Below, in pieces: positions 17,419-26,546 of a stretch of DNA of 64,000 bases (the stretch's first letter is position 1; each line of letters starts with the position of its first letter). The stretch spans positions 2,356,001 to 2,420,000 of the forward strand of contig NZ_CP147846.1 in NCBI RefSeq assembly GCF_037327425.1, read 5' to 3'. The translations under genes were made by a program, and so were the position numbers. Below the pieces are notes generated by a model. That model was not told where the DNA came from. It saw nothing but the letters and a program-made list of their open reading frames with translations, and searched no databases. This DNA is from Rhodococcus sovatensis. Lineage in GTDB: Bacteria; Actinomycetota; Actinomycetes; Mycobacteriales; Mycobacteriaceae.

Positions 17419-18327
17419 CTAGTCGTGCAGTGTGGACAGCGCCGAATTCAGCAGCGCCGGATCGGCGCCGTCGAGCCAGTGCACACGAGGGTCCCGGCGG
17501 AACCACGAACGCTGGCGCCGCACGTACCGCCTGGTGCCGATGAACGTGCGTTCCTGTGCGTAGTCCAGGTCACACGTGCCATCGAGAACGTCGAGCACCT
17601 GCGCATATCCGATGGCACGTGAGGCGGTGACTCCCTCTCGCAATCCAAGGTCGACCAGGGTGCGGACTTCGTCGACGAGGCCGCCTGTGAACATGGATTC
17701 CGTCCGACGCGCGATGCGCTCGTCCAACGCGACGGTGTCGCGATCGACGCCCAACATGCGTGTGGCCCACCGTGGCTCTCCGATGGTCGGCGCCGATGCC
17801 GCGAACGGCGCCCCCGTGAGCTCGACGACTTCGAGCGCTCGAACCATGCGCCGCCCGTCCGTAGGCAGGATCGATGCTGCGGCATCGGGGTCTCGCTGCT
17901 GCAGAGCCCGGTGCACTGCATCGGTTCCGCCCTCGGCGAGAACCGCTTCCCAGCGCGCTCGGACAACCGGATCGGTAGCCGGGAATGCCCACTCGTCCAG
18001 CAGAGATTGGACGTACATCATCGAACCGCCGACGATGATCGGCACCTTCCCTCGCGCCTGAATGTCCTCGACATCGGCTACTGCGGCGTGCTGGTATCGA
18101 GCAACCGTCGCGGTCTCGGTCACGTCGAGGACGTCGAGTCGGTGGTGTGGAATCCCCCGCCGCTCCGCCGGTGTGAGTTTGGCGGTGCCGATGTCCATGC
18201 CGCGGTACTGCTGCATGGCGTCGATATTGACGATTTCCCCGTCGAGGCGTTCCGCGAGGTCGAGTCCCAGATCGGACTTTCCGGTGGCGGTCGGACCAAC
18301 GACCGCGATCGGCCTGATCTCCGTCAC
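17419..18327 (-). CDS. miaA: tRNA dimethylallyltransferase
   Basis: MiaA adds the dimethylallyl group to N6 of A37 in tRNAs that read UNN codons. The 302-residue protein has the P-loop GPTATGKS (11-18), DAMQQYRGMDIGTAK, and the C-terminal RYVRRQRSWFRRD tRNA-binding segment. The frame is open far upstream, but GTG 18327 is chosen because it overlaps the upstream stop as GTGA and places the P-loop normally. An ATG at 18342 is the alternative. Its product is the substrate of MiaB, encoded 3 kb away. Confidence 0.95.
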   Translation of the reverse strand: MTEIRPIAVVGPTATGKSDLGLDLAERLDGEIVNIDAMQQYRGMDIGTAKLTPAERRGIPHHRLDVLDVTETATVARYQHAAVADVEDIQARGKVPIIVGGSMMYVQSLLDEWAFPATDPVVRARWEAVLAEGGTDAVHRALQQRDPDAAASILPTDGRRMVRALEVVELTGAPFAASAPTIGEPRWATRMLGVDRDTVALDERIARRTESMFTGGLVDEVRTLVDLGLREGVTASRAIGYAQVLDVLDGTCDLDYAQERTFIGTRRYVRRQRSWFRRDPRVHWLDGADPALLNSALSTLHD

Positions 18328-19043
18328 CGAAGTACATCCCATGTTCCGACGAAGTAGCCCACTCCGAACGGAGCGCCTCGGTACAGCGTTCGGGTGTCGA
18401 GCCGATCGGTGCCCACAACGCCGGCGAGCGTCTGCCAGGCCGCGACGGATCGAGCACCGACGTCGTGACACAGTCGCCGGTCCAGCGTGGCCAGTGTCTC
18501 CAGATCGGCCGTGGCCAACGCGTCGTCGATCTGGGCTTGCACGTGCGCCGCCCGGGAGTCGAAGGACCCCGGGGCCTTTTCCGTCAACGTGGTTGCGCCG
18601 TCTCCGATGACCAGCAGTCCCCACACTCGCCCGTCGCTGTCCATTTCCTCTCGCAGTTCGCGTCCGAGGCGACGGCACTCGGTCTCCTCCGCCGTCTGTT
18701 CGACGAGCCGGACGTCGACGACGATGCCGGGCGCTGTCTGTCCCCGCAGCCAGCCTGCGATCAGAGCGGCCAGTGGAAGTTCGGGGTCCGAAGCGCTCGC
18801 TCGGGGCGACAAAGCGACAGCGACGTCCACACCGTAACCTGCAAACGTGCCGGACAAGGTCGGCGCGATACGGCTTCGGCGGTCGCCGACACCGACCGCC
18901 ACCCACAAGTCCGCCGCTGCGGCGAGGAACCTGGCGGCCTCCAGCGACGCGGCCCGTACGTCAGAGGCTTCGGCGGCGCCGCCACCGGTCAATTCGGGCA
19001 CCAGAAGGGGCGGGGACGGCACCAGGGCCACAGCACGAAACAC
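18324..19043 (-). CDS. Class III extradiol dioxygenase-like protein (Rv2728c family)
   Basis: The roughly 239-residue protein starts with ALVPSPPLLVPELTG, the typical N-terminus of the LigB/MhpB-like fold. It lies directly before miaA, as Rv2728c does. The conserved histidines that bind Fe in true extradiol dioxygenases are not evident near the N-terminus (no His in the first 100 residues), so ring cleavage is doubtful. GTG 19043 is chosen so that the homologous N-terminus begins the protein; GTG 19082 is also possible. It overlaps miaA by GTGA. The biochemical role is unknown. Confidence 0.8.
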   Translation of the reverse strand: MFRAVALVPSPPLLVPELTGGGAAEASDVRAASLEAARFLAAAADLWVAVGVGDRRSRIAPTLSGTFAGYGVDVAVALSPRASASDPELPLAALIAGWLRGQTAPGIVVDVRLVEQTAEETECRRLGRELREEMDSDGRVWGLLVIGDGATTLTEKAPGSFDSRAAHVQAQIDDALATADLETLATLDRRLCHDVGARSVAAWQTLAGVVGTDRLDTRTLYRGAPFGVGYFVGTWDVLR

Positions 19044-19196
19044 AACACCAACGCTAGCCGGTCGAGCGATCGCAGCCGACACACCAGGTAAGAATCAGCA
19101 GACGAGCACACCTAGTCCGGCTACACCTGTTTGAATGGTTCGATCGGTCGACACCGAGTTAACGGCAGCCGTGACGCGCGGCAGAGATGAGGAACA

Positions 19197-20579
19197 ATGA
19201 CCGATCCCAACGACACCAACACCGGAGCACCGAAGCCCGCAGCTCCAAAACCCGGTGGCCCGAAACCCGGCGGCTCGAAGCCCGGCGGGTCCGCCCGCCC
19301 TGTGGCCAAACCTCATCCGGTGTCGACTCATGTGGGAACGGTCACGGCCGCACTTGCGCCGCCCAGCGATCCGAGCAAGTTCGGTCGCGTGGACGATGAC
19401 GGGACCGCCTGGGTCATCACCGCCGACGGCGAACGGCAGATCGGTTCATGGCAAGCAGGCGATGCCGCCGAAGGTCTTGCGCACTTCGGGCGACGGTTCG
19501 ACGACCTTTCCACCGAGATCGCGCTGCTCGAAGCCCGTCTCACCGCTGGCTCCGGCGATGCCAAGAAGACCAAGGCCGCAGCTGTTGCACTCGCCGAGAC
19601 GCTGCCCACGGCGGCGGTCATCGGTGACATCGACTCGCTTGCCGAGCGGCTTCGGCTCGTCATCGAGCACTCGGATGCGGCCGCGGCGGTTGCGCGGCAG
19701 GAGAAGGAACTCGAGCGGGCCGCACATACGGCTCGGAAGGAAGAGCTGGCAGCGGAAGCCGAGCAGATCGGCAGCGAGTCGACGCAGTGGAAGCACGCTG
19801 GCGATCGACTTCGCGAAATACTCGACGAATGGAAGACCATCCGCGGTGTCGACCGGAAAGTGGACGACGCTCTGTGGAAGAGATATTCCAAAGCCCGAGA
19901 GAACTTCAACCGTCGCCGCGGTGCTCACTTCGCCGACCTCGACCGGGAACGAGGTGCCGCAAAGACACGCAAGGAAGAGCTGGTGACCCAGGCCGAGGCC
20001 CTCTCGGCGTCCACGGACTGGGGTCCGACGGCAGCAGCGTTCCGCGACCTGCTTACCGAATGGAAAGCCGCTGGTAGAGCGCCACGGGACGCCGACGACG
20101 CACTCTGGAAGAACTTCAAGGCCGCCCAAGACGTGTTCTTTGCAGCACGCAACGCCGCTGCATCCGAACGCGATGCCGAGTTCGAGGCAAACGCCGTCGC
20201 CAAGGAAGAACTCCTCGCGAAGTACGGCAACATCGATCCGAGAAACAACCTCGACGCTGCCCGCTCGGCACTGCGCGATCTCCAGGAGAAGTGGGACGCA
20301 CAAGGCAAGGTTCCGCGCGACAAGATGCAGGAGTTGGAAGGCAGACTGCGCGCGATCGAGAAGTCAGTGTCCGAAGCGGTCGACGCCCAGTGGCGGCGTA
20401 CGGACCCCGAAGCTCTGGCCCGCGCCGCTCAGTTCCGTGAGCGCGTAGCCCAATTCGAGGAGCAGGCAGCGAAGGCGACAGCAGCAGGCAAAGACAAGGA
20501 CGCCAAGCGCGCTCTCGAACAGGCTCAGCAGTGGCGGGAATGGGCCGAGGCAGCCGAAGGGGCTGTCGAGGAATTGTAG
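19197..20579 (+). CDS. DUF349 protein (Rv2731 position)
   Basis: The 460-residue, mostly helical, highly charged protein contains several DUF349 helical repeats, each with a pattern like LxxEWKxxxRxxRxxDDALWKxFxxAxxxF (two clear copies near 210-245 and 285-315). It begins with a low-complexity leader of PKPGG repeats (about 12-35). No enzyme motif is seen. DUF349 proteins are associated with ribosome and stress functions in some bacteria, but no function is assigned here. GAGG precedes the ATG. It is divergent from the Rv2728c-family gene and convergent with the Rv2732c-like gene. Confidence 0.85.
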   Translation: MTDPNDTNTGAPKPAAPKPGGPKPGGSKPGGSARPVAKPHPVSTHVGTVTAALAPPSDPSKFGRVDDDGTAWVITADGERQIGSWQAGDAAEGLAHFGRRFDDLSTEIALLEARLTAGSGDAKKTKAAAVALAETLPTAAVIGDIDSLAERLRLVIEHSDAAAAVARQEKELERAAHTARKEELAAEAEQIGSESTQWKHAGDRLREILDEWKTIRGVDRKVDDALWKRYSKARENFNRRRGAHFADLDRERGAAKTRKEELVTQAEALSASTDWGPTAAAFRDLLTEWKAAGRAPRDADDALWKNFKAAQDVFFAARNAAASERDAEFEANAVAKEELLAKYGNIDPRNNLDAARSALRDLQEKWDAQGKVPRDKMQELEGRLRAIEKSVSEAVDAQWRRTDPEALARAAQFRERVAQFEEQAAKATAAGKDKDAKRALEQAQQWREWAEAAEGAVEEL

Positions 20580-20598
20580 AGAACGGGAGTTGTAGAGA

Positions 20599-21201
20599 TC
20601 AGGGCTTGCGGTCGGTGGGTCGGCCTAGGACAGGTCCGGCCCACCGCGAGTCTTGTTCCGCCTCGGCTGACGCCGCCCGTCGACGTTCCTGAGCGTCCAA
20701 CTGCGCGGTGGTCTTGTTCCATACCGCTTTGAGCCATTGGAATGTGAGCGCCACTACCAGGATCCAGCCGAGCACCAAACCGATGCCAGGGCCGCTCGCC
20801 GTGGAATCCGCGGGCAGCGTCTGCCTCGACCAGATCGACAGCATCCCGAAGACCGATGCAATCGCAGATCCTGCGAGCGCAATCCAGGCCAGCGCCCAAA
20901 TTCTGGTCACGAGCGCAAGCACCGATGCGACCACGGCGAACGCCGTCACCAACCACACGAAGACCCGCGACGGCAGCGCAATCGCGTCGGCCAACGCGGC
21001 GTCGTTGCCGGACAGGACATCGAAACCACTGACCGAACCGGTGTGCGGCAGGGCGAGAGTCAGGAGCAACAACATCACCAGAACAGCGACGACCACCGCG
21101 CGCACGCCGGGATCGATCTCCGAGTCGATGGTCTTCTCGGCCCGGTCGTAATCGGGCGCCTGGTGGTCTGGGATCTGGTGGTCTGGGGTCTCGGGAGTCA
21201 T
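20599..21201 (-). CDS. Conserved membrane protein, Rv2732c-like
   Basis: The 200-residue protein has a hydrophilic N-terminus (PETPDHQIPDHQAPDYDRAEKTID) and four predicted membrane helices (about 32-54, 78-97, 100-122, 142-164). A charged C-terminal tail follows (AQLDAQERRRAASAEAEQD). The start at 21201 is chosen because it overlaps the miaB stop as ATGA, implying translational coupling. It lies after miaB, as Rv2732c does. I recognise no functional motif. Confidence 0.85.
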   Translation of the reverse strand: MTPETPDHQIPDHQAPDYDRAEKTIDSEIDPGVRAVVVAVLVMLLLLTLALPHTGSVSGFDVLSGNDAALADAIALPSRVFVWLVTAFAVVASVLALVTRIWALAWIALAGSAIASVFGMLSIWSRQTLPADSTASGPGIGLVLGWILVVALTFQWLKAVWNKTTAQLDAQERRRAASAEAEQDSRWAGPVLGRPTDRKP

Positions 21202-22715
21202 ACCGTGCATCCTGTCGTTTCGGGCAGCGGGGCGGGCGCGCCGACGGACGGCAAACCCAACCCGACACCGATGGGAGCCGTTTTCGGCACTGTTCCACGC
21301 TCGAATGCGTCACCGGCAGACGTACGGCGGTGCGACGCGACCCCGGCATCGGCGATGAGGTGGTAGGGCGCTGCCGCCGTGATAGTGGTGGTGACGATGT
21401 CACCGGGTCTGATGGCGGCCAGCTGATGTTCTTCGGCACGGAAGTGCACGAGGCGTCCGTCACGCGCTCGCCCGCTCTTGCGGTGAGTCGCTGCATTCTT
21501 GCGTCCCTCACCCGTCGCCACCAGGATTTCGACGTCGGTCCCGATCAGAGCGCGGTTCGCGTCGAGGACGATCTCCTCCTGGAGCGCGATCAGCCGGTTG
21601 TACCGTTCCTGAACAACTTCCTTGGGCACCTGGTCGTCCATGTCCGCGGCAGGAGTACCCGGCCGCTTCGAGTACTGGAAGGTGTACGCGTTCGCGAACT
21701 TCGCGCGCCGCATCACCTCGAGAGTCTGCTCGAAGTCTTCCTCGGTTTCCCCGGGAAAACCGACGATGATGTCGGTCGTGATCGCAGCGTCCGGCATCGC
21801 GAGACGGACCTTGTCGATGATGCCGAGGAACTTGCTCTGGCGGTACGAGCGGCGCATTGACTTCAGAATGCGGTCGGAGCCCGACTGCAGCGGCATGTGC
21901 AGTGTCGGGCAGATGTTCGGCGTTGTCGCCATCGCTTCGATGACGTCGTCGGTGAACTCCGCTGGGTGCGGCGAAGTGAACCGCACTCGCTCGAGACCGT
22001 CGATCGCGCCGCACGCTTTCAGCAGCGACGCGAATGCTCCTCGATCGCGTGGCAGCTCCGGGTCCGCGAACGATGCCCCGTATGCGTTGACGTTCTGGCC
22101 GAGAAGAGTGACTTCGAGGACACCTTGGTCGACCAGAGCCTGGACCTCGGCCAGGATGTCGGCCGGTCGACGGTCGATCTCCTTGCCACGCAGTGCAGGC
22201 ACGATGCAGAAAGTGCAGGTGTTATTGCAGCCGACCGAGATGGACACCCACCCGGCGTACGGTGATTCGCGTTTCGCCGGCAATGTCGACGGAAAGGCCT
22301 CGAGCGACTCCAGGATCTCGACCTGGGCTTCGTCGTTGTGGCGCGCGCGCTCGAGCAGAGTCGGCAGCGATCCGATGTTGTGCGTGCCGAACACCACATC
22401 GACCCATGGCGCCTTTTTCACGACCGTGTCGCGGTCCTTCTGTGCGAGACATCCTCCGACGGCGATCTGCATACGCGGATTGCGTGTCTTCGCCGGTCGC
22501 AGCATCCCCAGGTTGCCGTAGAGCTTGTTGTCCGCATTTTCGCGCACCGCGCAGGTGTTGAACACAACCAGGTCCGCATCGGTGCCGCTCGAGGCAGGGA
22601 TGTAGCCGGCTTCCTCGAGTAGACCAGCCAGCCGCTCCGAGTCGTGCACGTTCATCTGGCAACCGTGCGTTCGAACCTCGTAGCTTCTCTGGGTAGTCAG
22701 GTCACTCGTTTCCAC
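21198..22715 (-). CDS. miaB: tRNA-2-methylthio-N6-dimethylallyladenosine synthase
   Basis: MiaB methylthiolates the A37 made by MiaA. The 505-residue radical-SAM enzyme has the N-terminal cluster cysteines Cys19, Cys55 and Cys89, the SAM cluster motif Cys163-x3-Cys167-x2-Cys170 (GCNNTCTFC), and a C-terminal TRAM domain. The open frame reaches 22802, but GTG 22715 leaves the usual short leader before the first Cys. The exact start is uncertain. Confidence 0.95.
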   Translation of the reverse strand: METSDLTTQRSYEVRTHGCQMNVHDSERLAGLLEEAGYIPASSGTDADLVVFNTCAVRENADNKLYGNLGMLRPAKTRNPRMQIAVGGCLAQKDRDTVVKKAPWVDVVFGTHNIGSLPTLLERARHNDEAQVEILESLEAFPSTLPAKRESPYAGWVSISVGCNNTCTFCIVPALRGKEIDRRPADILAEVQALVDQGVLEVTLLGQNVNAYGASFADPELPRDRGAFASLLKACGAIDGLERVRFTSPHPAEFTDDVIEAMATTPNICPTLHMPLQSGSDRILKSMRRSYRQSKFLGIIDKVRLAMPDAAITTDIIVGFPGETEEDFEQTLEVMRRAKFANAYTFQYSKRPGTPAADMDDQVPKEVVQERYNRLIALQEEIVLDANRALIGTDVEILVATGEGRKNAATHRKSGRARDGRLVHFRAEEHQLAAIRPGDIVTTTITAAAPYHLIADAGVASHRRTSAGDAFERGTVPKTAPIGVGLGLPSVGAPAPLPETTGCTV

Positions 22716-22868
22716 CTCCCCAGGGTACGGCCCGGCCAGCACACGCCACGCCCGGGATCCGCCCCGCCCTGGGCCGATACCGACCATCAGTAAAGTTTCC
22801 ATTACATAATCCGAATTGTCGGGTGAAAAGCGCTGCCGACAACCAAACTACGAATAGGGTTCTGCCCT

Positions 22869-23651
22869 ATGACGCACGCCACCGACGCGCCGGCTTCCGG
22901 TGCTCTTGCCGATCGACCCCACATGATCTCCCTGAAATCGGTAGACAAGCATTTCGGTGATCTGCACGTCCTCAAGGACATCAATCTGGACGTACCCGCT
23001 GGGCAGGTCGTCATCGTTGTCGGTCCATCCGGGTCGGGAAAGTCGACGCTCTGCCGCACGATCAACCGCTTGGAACCGATCGACTCGGGAACCATCGAAG
23101 TCGACGGATCAGTACTTCCCGCTGAAGGAAAGGCCCTGGCGGCGCTTCGCGCCGACGTCGGCATGGTCTTCCAGTCCTTCAACCTGTTCGCGCACAAGAC
23201 GATCCTCGAAAACGTGATGCTTGCACCGCAAAAGGTACGCAAGCTCAAGAAGGACGAGGTCCGCAAGTCGGCACAGGCGCTTCTCGAACGGGTGGGCATC
23301 GCCAACCAGGCCGACAAGTACCCAGCGCAGCTCTCGGGTGGACAGCAACAGCGCGTTGCCATCGCTCGATCGTTGGCCATGAACCCCAAGGTGATGCTGT
23401 TCGACGAGCCGACATCGGCCCTCGACCCGGAGATGGTCAACGAGGTGCTCGACGTCATGACCTCGCTGGCCAAAGAAGGTATGACAATGCTCGTGGTCAC
23501 CCACGAGATGGGCTTTGCCCGCAAGGCAGGCGACCGCGTCATCTTCATGGCCGACGGGGCCGTGGTCGAGGACACCGATCCCGACACGTTCTTCACATCA
23601 CCCGAATCCGATCGCGCCAAGGACTTCCTGGGCAAGATCCTCGGTCACTGA
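22869..23651 (+). CDS. gluA: Glutamate-type ABC transporter ATP-binding protein
   Basis: This is the ATPase of a polar amino acid importer. The 260 residues show Walker A GPSGSGKST, the Q-loop in VFQSFNLF, signature LSGGQQQR, Walker B VMLFDEPTSALD and the switch His in VVTHEMG. An 18-residue leader precedes an internal ATG where homology begins, so the start could be 22923. It opens a four-gene operon with a lipoprotein and two permeases matching gluABCD of Corynebacterium, which also lies near recX. Confidence 0.93.
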   Translation: MTHATDAPASGALADRPHMISLKSVDKHFGDLHVLKDINLDVPAGQVVIVVGPSGSGKSTLCRTINRLEPIDSGTIEVDGSVLPAEGKALAALRADVGMVFQSFNLFAHKTILENVMLAPQKVRKLKKDEVRKSAQALLERVGIANQADKYPAQLSGGQQQRVAIARSLAMNPKVMLFDEPTSALDPEMVNEVLDVMTSLAKEGMTMLVVTHEMGFARKAGDRVIFMADGAVVEDTDPDTFFTSPESDRAKDFLGKILGH

Positions 23652-23749
23652 ATCGACAGCCGGACCCACGCACTATTCCCCGGAACCGCTTTTCCAAGCA
23701 GCATTCTTCGCAGAAACAACATCGCAGTAACAACATGGAGGAACTACCA

Positions 23750-24577
23750 GTGAGAATCAATCGCCCGCTCCGCATCGCAGCCGGACTCGCCGCACTGGCC
23801 GTAGTCGCCACCGCATGTGGCGGCAACGAGGAACGAAGCGTCTCCTCGAGCTCCGAGGGCGGCAAGCTCATCGTCGGAATCAAGTACGACCAGCCCGGCC
23901 TCGGGTTGCGCAATCCTGACGGCACCTTCAGTGGTTTCGACGTCGAGGTCGCCAAGTACGTAGCGGGCCAGCTCGGAGTTTCCGAGGAGAACATCGAGTT
24001 CAAGGAAGCACCGTCCGCGCAGCGCGAGACTCTCATCGAGAACGGTGAGGTCGACTACATCGTCGCCACTTACTCGATCACCGACGCCCGCAAGGAAAAG
24101 GTCGGATTCGCCGGACCGTACTTCGTTGCAGGACAGTCGCTTCTGGTCGCCGATGGCAACACCGACATCACCGGACCCGACACCCTCGCAGGCAAGAAGC
24201 TGTGCTCGGTCACCGGCTCGACCCCGGCACAGAAGATCGCCGAAGAGTACCCCGACGTCCAGCTTCAGCCGTTCGATACTTACTCGGCGTGCGTCGAGTC
24301 CCTCCGAAACGGTGCAATCGACGCCGTCACGACCGATGACATCATCCTTGCCGGTTACGCCGCTCAGTACCCGGGCGAGCTGAAGGTGGTCGGCGAGCCG
24401 TTCACCACAGAGAACTACGGAATCGGTCTCGCCAAGGACGACACCGACGGCCGGAACCAGATCAACGACGCCATCGAGGAAATGGTCGCCAGCGGTGCAT
24501 GGGAAGAGGCCTTCAACGAGACCGTCGGCGCTTCCGGCTACCAGCTGCCTGCCGAGCCCGTCGTCGACCGCTACTGA
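23750..24577 (+). CDS. gluB: Glutamate-type ABC transporter substrate-binding lipoprotein
   Basis: This 275-residue extracellular solute-binding protein (SBP_bac_3) delivers the amino acid to GluCD. The signal peptide ends in a lipobox-like ATAC followed by GGNEE, so it should be lipid-anchored. The GTG at 23750 is chosen because GGAGG lies 8 bp upstream; the ATG at 23735 contains that ribosome site. The segments FSGFDVEVAKYVA and APSAQRETLIENGEVDYIVATYSIT fit glutamate binders. Substrate identity is inferred from GluB similarity. Confidence 0.92.
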   Translation: MRINRPLRIAAGLAALAVVATACGGNEERSVSSSSEGGKLIVGIKYDQPGLGLRNPDGTFSGFDVEVAKYVAGQLGVSEENIEFKEAPSAQRETLIENGEVDYIVATYSITDARKEKVGFAGPYFVAGQSLLVADGNTDITGPDTLAGKKLCSVTGSTPAQKIAEEYPDVQLQPFDTYSACVESLRNGAIDAVTTDDIILAGYAAQYPGELKVVGEPFTTENYGIGLAKDDTDGRNQINDAIEEMVASGAWEEAFNETVGASGYQLPAEPVVDRY

Positions 24578-24616
24578 CGCTTCGCCCCCACGTCGGGTGC
24601 ACCGAGTGCACCCGGC

Positions 24617-25330
24617 GTGACCGGCCCGCTCCAGCCGATTGGACACCCTACCTTGAACCTATTGAGCAAGTACGGCGATCAACTCGTCGACGCGTTCATC
24701 ATGACGATAAAACTGACGGTTCTGTCCGCGATCGGCGCACTGATCATCGGTACGATCATCGCGGCGATGCGTGTGTCACCGATTCCGGTCGCACGCGCGA
24801 TCGCTACCGCATATGTCACTGTCTTCCGTAATACACCACTGACACTGATCATTCTCTTCACCTCGTTCGGTCTCTACCAGACGATGGGTGTCGCTCTTGC
24901 TCCGGATGACTCGCCGACGTTTCTCGCCGACAACAACTTTCGGCTTGCCATCCTTGGTTTGAGCGTCTACACCGCCTCGTTCGTGGCCGAGTCGCTCCGG
25001 TCCGGTATCAATACCGTCCCGGTCGGGCAAGCCGAAGCCGGTAGATCTCTCGGCATGACCTTCACCCAGAACATCACGATCGTCGTACTCCCCCAGGCAT
25101 TCCGTGCAGTGATCGGTCCACTGGGAAGTGTGTTGATCGCGTTGACCAAGAACACCACCATCGCGTCGGTCATCGGTGTGGCCGAAGCGTCACTGCTGAT
25201 GAAGACGATGATCGAGAACGAGGCGGCAATCTTCGCTGTCGGTGGACTCTTCGCCCTCGGCTTCGTCATCCTGACGCTTCCGACCGGACTGTTGTTCGGG
25301 TACCTCAGCAAGCGATTGGCGGTGAAGTGA
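24617..25330 (+). CDS. gluC: Glutamate-type ABC transporter permease (first subunit)
   Basis: This 237-residue HisM-type inner membrane permease has about five helices and the EAA loop (QAEAGRSLGMTFTQNITIVVLPQA). RNTPLTLIILF and the TTIASVIGVAEASLLM segment are close to GluC of Corynebacterium. The first usable start is GTG 24617. TTG 24653 is an alternative, and neither has a strong ribosome site. The stop overlaps the gluD start (TGATG). Confidence 0.9.
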   Translation: MTGPLQPIGHPTLNLLSKYGDQLVDAFIMTIKLTVLSAIGALIIGTIIAAMRVSPIPVARAIATAYVTVFRNTPLTLIILFTSFGLYQTMGVALAPDDSPTFLADNNFRLAILGLSVYTASFVAESLRSGINTVPVGQAEAGRSLGMTFTQNITIVVLPQAFRAVIGPLGSVLIALTKNTTIASVIGVAEASLLMKTMIENEAAIFAVGGLFALGFVILTLPTGLLFGYLSKRLAVK

Positions 25331-26211
25331 TGAGTAACGCCGTAGCCGTTCTCTACGACGTTCCTGGCCCGAAAGCCAAGGCGCGATATCGAGTCCTTTC
25401 CGGTGTGGTCCTTCTGATCTCCCTCGGAATCGCCTTCCTCATCTATCTGGCTCTCGATTCCAAGGGCCAGCTGACAGCAGCGAAATGGGAGCCGTTCGTC
25501 ACGTCCAGCACGTGGACGACGTATCTTCTTCCCGGCATCCAGGGAACACTGGTAGCCGCTGCACTGTCCATCGTGTTCGCTCTGGTACTCGGGGCGATTC
25601 TGGGCATCGGCAGGTTGTCCGAACATCGGGCGGTGCGAGCGGTCAGCGGTGTCTTCGTGGAGTTGTTCCGCGCAGTCCCCGTGCTGATCCTGATGATCTT
25701 CCTGTACGCGGTGTACGCCGAATACGAAGTCTTCAAGGTCCGCTACCTTGCACTCGCTGCGGTCGTGACCGGTCTGACTCTGTACAACGGATCAGTCATC
25801 GCCGAAATCGTTCGTGCCGGCGTCAATTCGCTGCCGAAGGGGCAGACCGAGGCTGCATCTGCGCTGGGCATGCGCAAAGGCCAGGTCATGCGGATCGTGT
25901 TGCTGCCGCAGGCCGTCACCGCGATGCTGCCAGCGATCATTTCGCAGATGGTGGTCGCCCTGAAGGACTCGGCGCTCGGTTATCTGATCGGGTACGTCGA
26001 AGTTGTTCGCGCCGGTCAGCAAGTCGGCGCGTTCTACGGCAACTACCTGCCTTCGCTCATCATCGTTGCGGTCATCATGATCGTCATCAACTCGCTGCTC
26101 ACCAAGCTGGCGACGGTCGTCGAAGGACGTATGCGTCAGAAGAAGCGCAAGACCGGTGGAACGGTAGTGCCCGCACAGGACTTCGGCGGAGGACCGGCCG
26201 GAGCCGCATAG
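25330..26211 (+). CDS. gluD: Glutamate-type ABC transporter permease (second subunit)
   Basis: The 293-residue permease pairs with GluC. It has a first helix after a 20-residue cytosolic leader, the EAA loop (GQTEAASALGMRKGQVMRIVLLPQA), and a C-terminal Gly/Ala-rich tail after RQKKRKTGG. ATG 25330 overlaps the gluC stop by one base. It ends the operon; a strong terminator lies 18 bp further on. Confidence 0.92.
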   Translation: MSNAVAVLYDVPGPKAKARYRVLSGVVLLISLGIAFLIYLALDSKGQLTAAKWEPFVTSSTWTTYLLPGIQGTLVAAALSIVFALVLGAILGIGRLSEHRAVRAVSGVFVELFRAVPVLILMIFLYAVYAEYEVFKVRYLALAAVVTGLTLYNGSVIAEIVRAGVNSLPKGQTEAASALGMRKGQVMRIVLLPQAVTAMLPAIISQMVVALKDSALGYLIGYVEVVRAGQQVGAFYGNYLPSLIIVAVIMIVINSLLTKLATVVEGRMRQKKRKTGGTVVPAQDFGGGPAGAA

Positions 26212-26229
26212 TCGAGATGGGGATACGAA

Positions 26230-26268
26230 ACGAGGCCCGCAACACCGTGAAGGTGTTGCGGGCCTCGT
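26230..26268 (+). terminator. Terminator after gluABCD
   Basis: A 17-bp perfect stem (26230-26246 with 26252-26268) has the loop GTGAA. It shares the core GGCCCGCAAC/GTTGCGGGCC with the lexA terminator. Confidence 0.9.
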
Positions 26269-26373
26269 GTATTCGACGACGAACCTAATGGGACTTGATC
26301 GGCGAGTCTTCGACAGTAGCGAAGTTAGTCGGAGAAAGCTGATCACCGAGCCGCTGGTGGGTGATCACTATAT

Positions 26374-26546
26374 GGCCCCGGAGAGAAGATCGACTCCTAA
26401 GGTTAGATCGTGGCCCCACCGGCCGGCGAGGGTTCCCAGAACGCTGATGGGGTGTCGTGCCAGTCGAGCACTGATCCATTAGGTCGCCGTCCGGATCCCT
26501 CGAGGCTCACCGCCAGTGACCGAAACGGACGTGAGGAGAACTGCCC
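26374..26546 (+). ncRNA. Candidate IS110 bridge RNA region
   Basis: IS110-family recombinases use a structured RNA from the non-coding left end to pair donor and target DNA. This stretch is non-coding, is next to the recombinase start and is about the size reported for IS621. A CCCCA/TGGGG stem (around 26413-26451) would enclose an internal loop containing TCCCAG (26434-26439), which is complementary to CTGGGA at the right flank (27780-27785). Structure and guide assignment are by eye. Confidence 0.3.

Noticed and set aside
18328..18906. N-terminal extension of miaA of nearly 200 residues
   Set aside because: The extension is Arg-rich shadow sequence inside the upstream gene. The GTGA overlap and the P-loop position support the start at 18327.
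26340..26367. TGATCACC/GGTGATCA hairpin considered as a terminal inverted repeat of the IS element
   Set aside because: No partner copy is found at the right side, and IS110 elements normally lack terminal inverted repeats.
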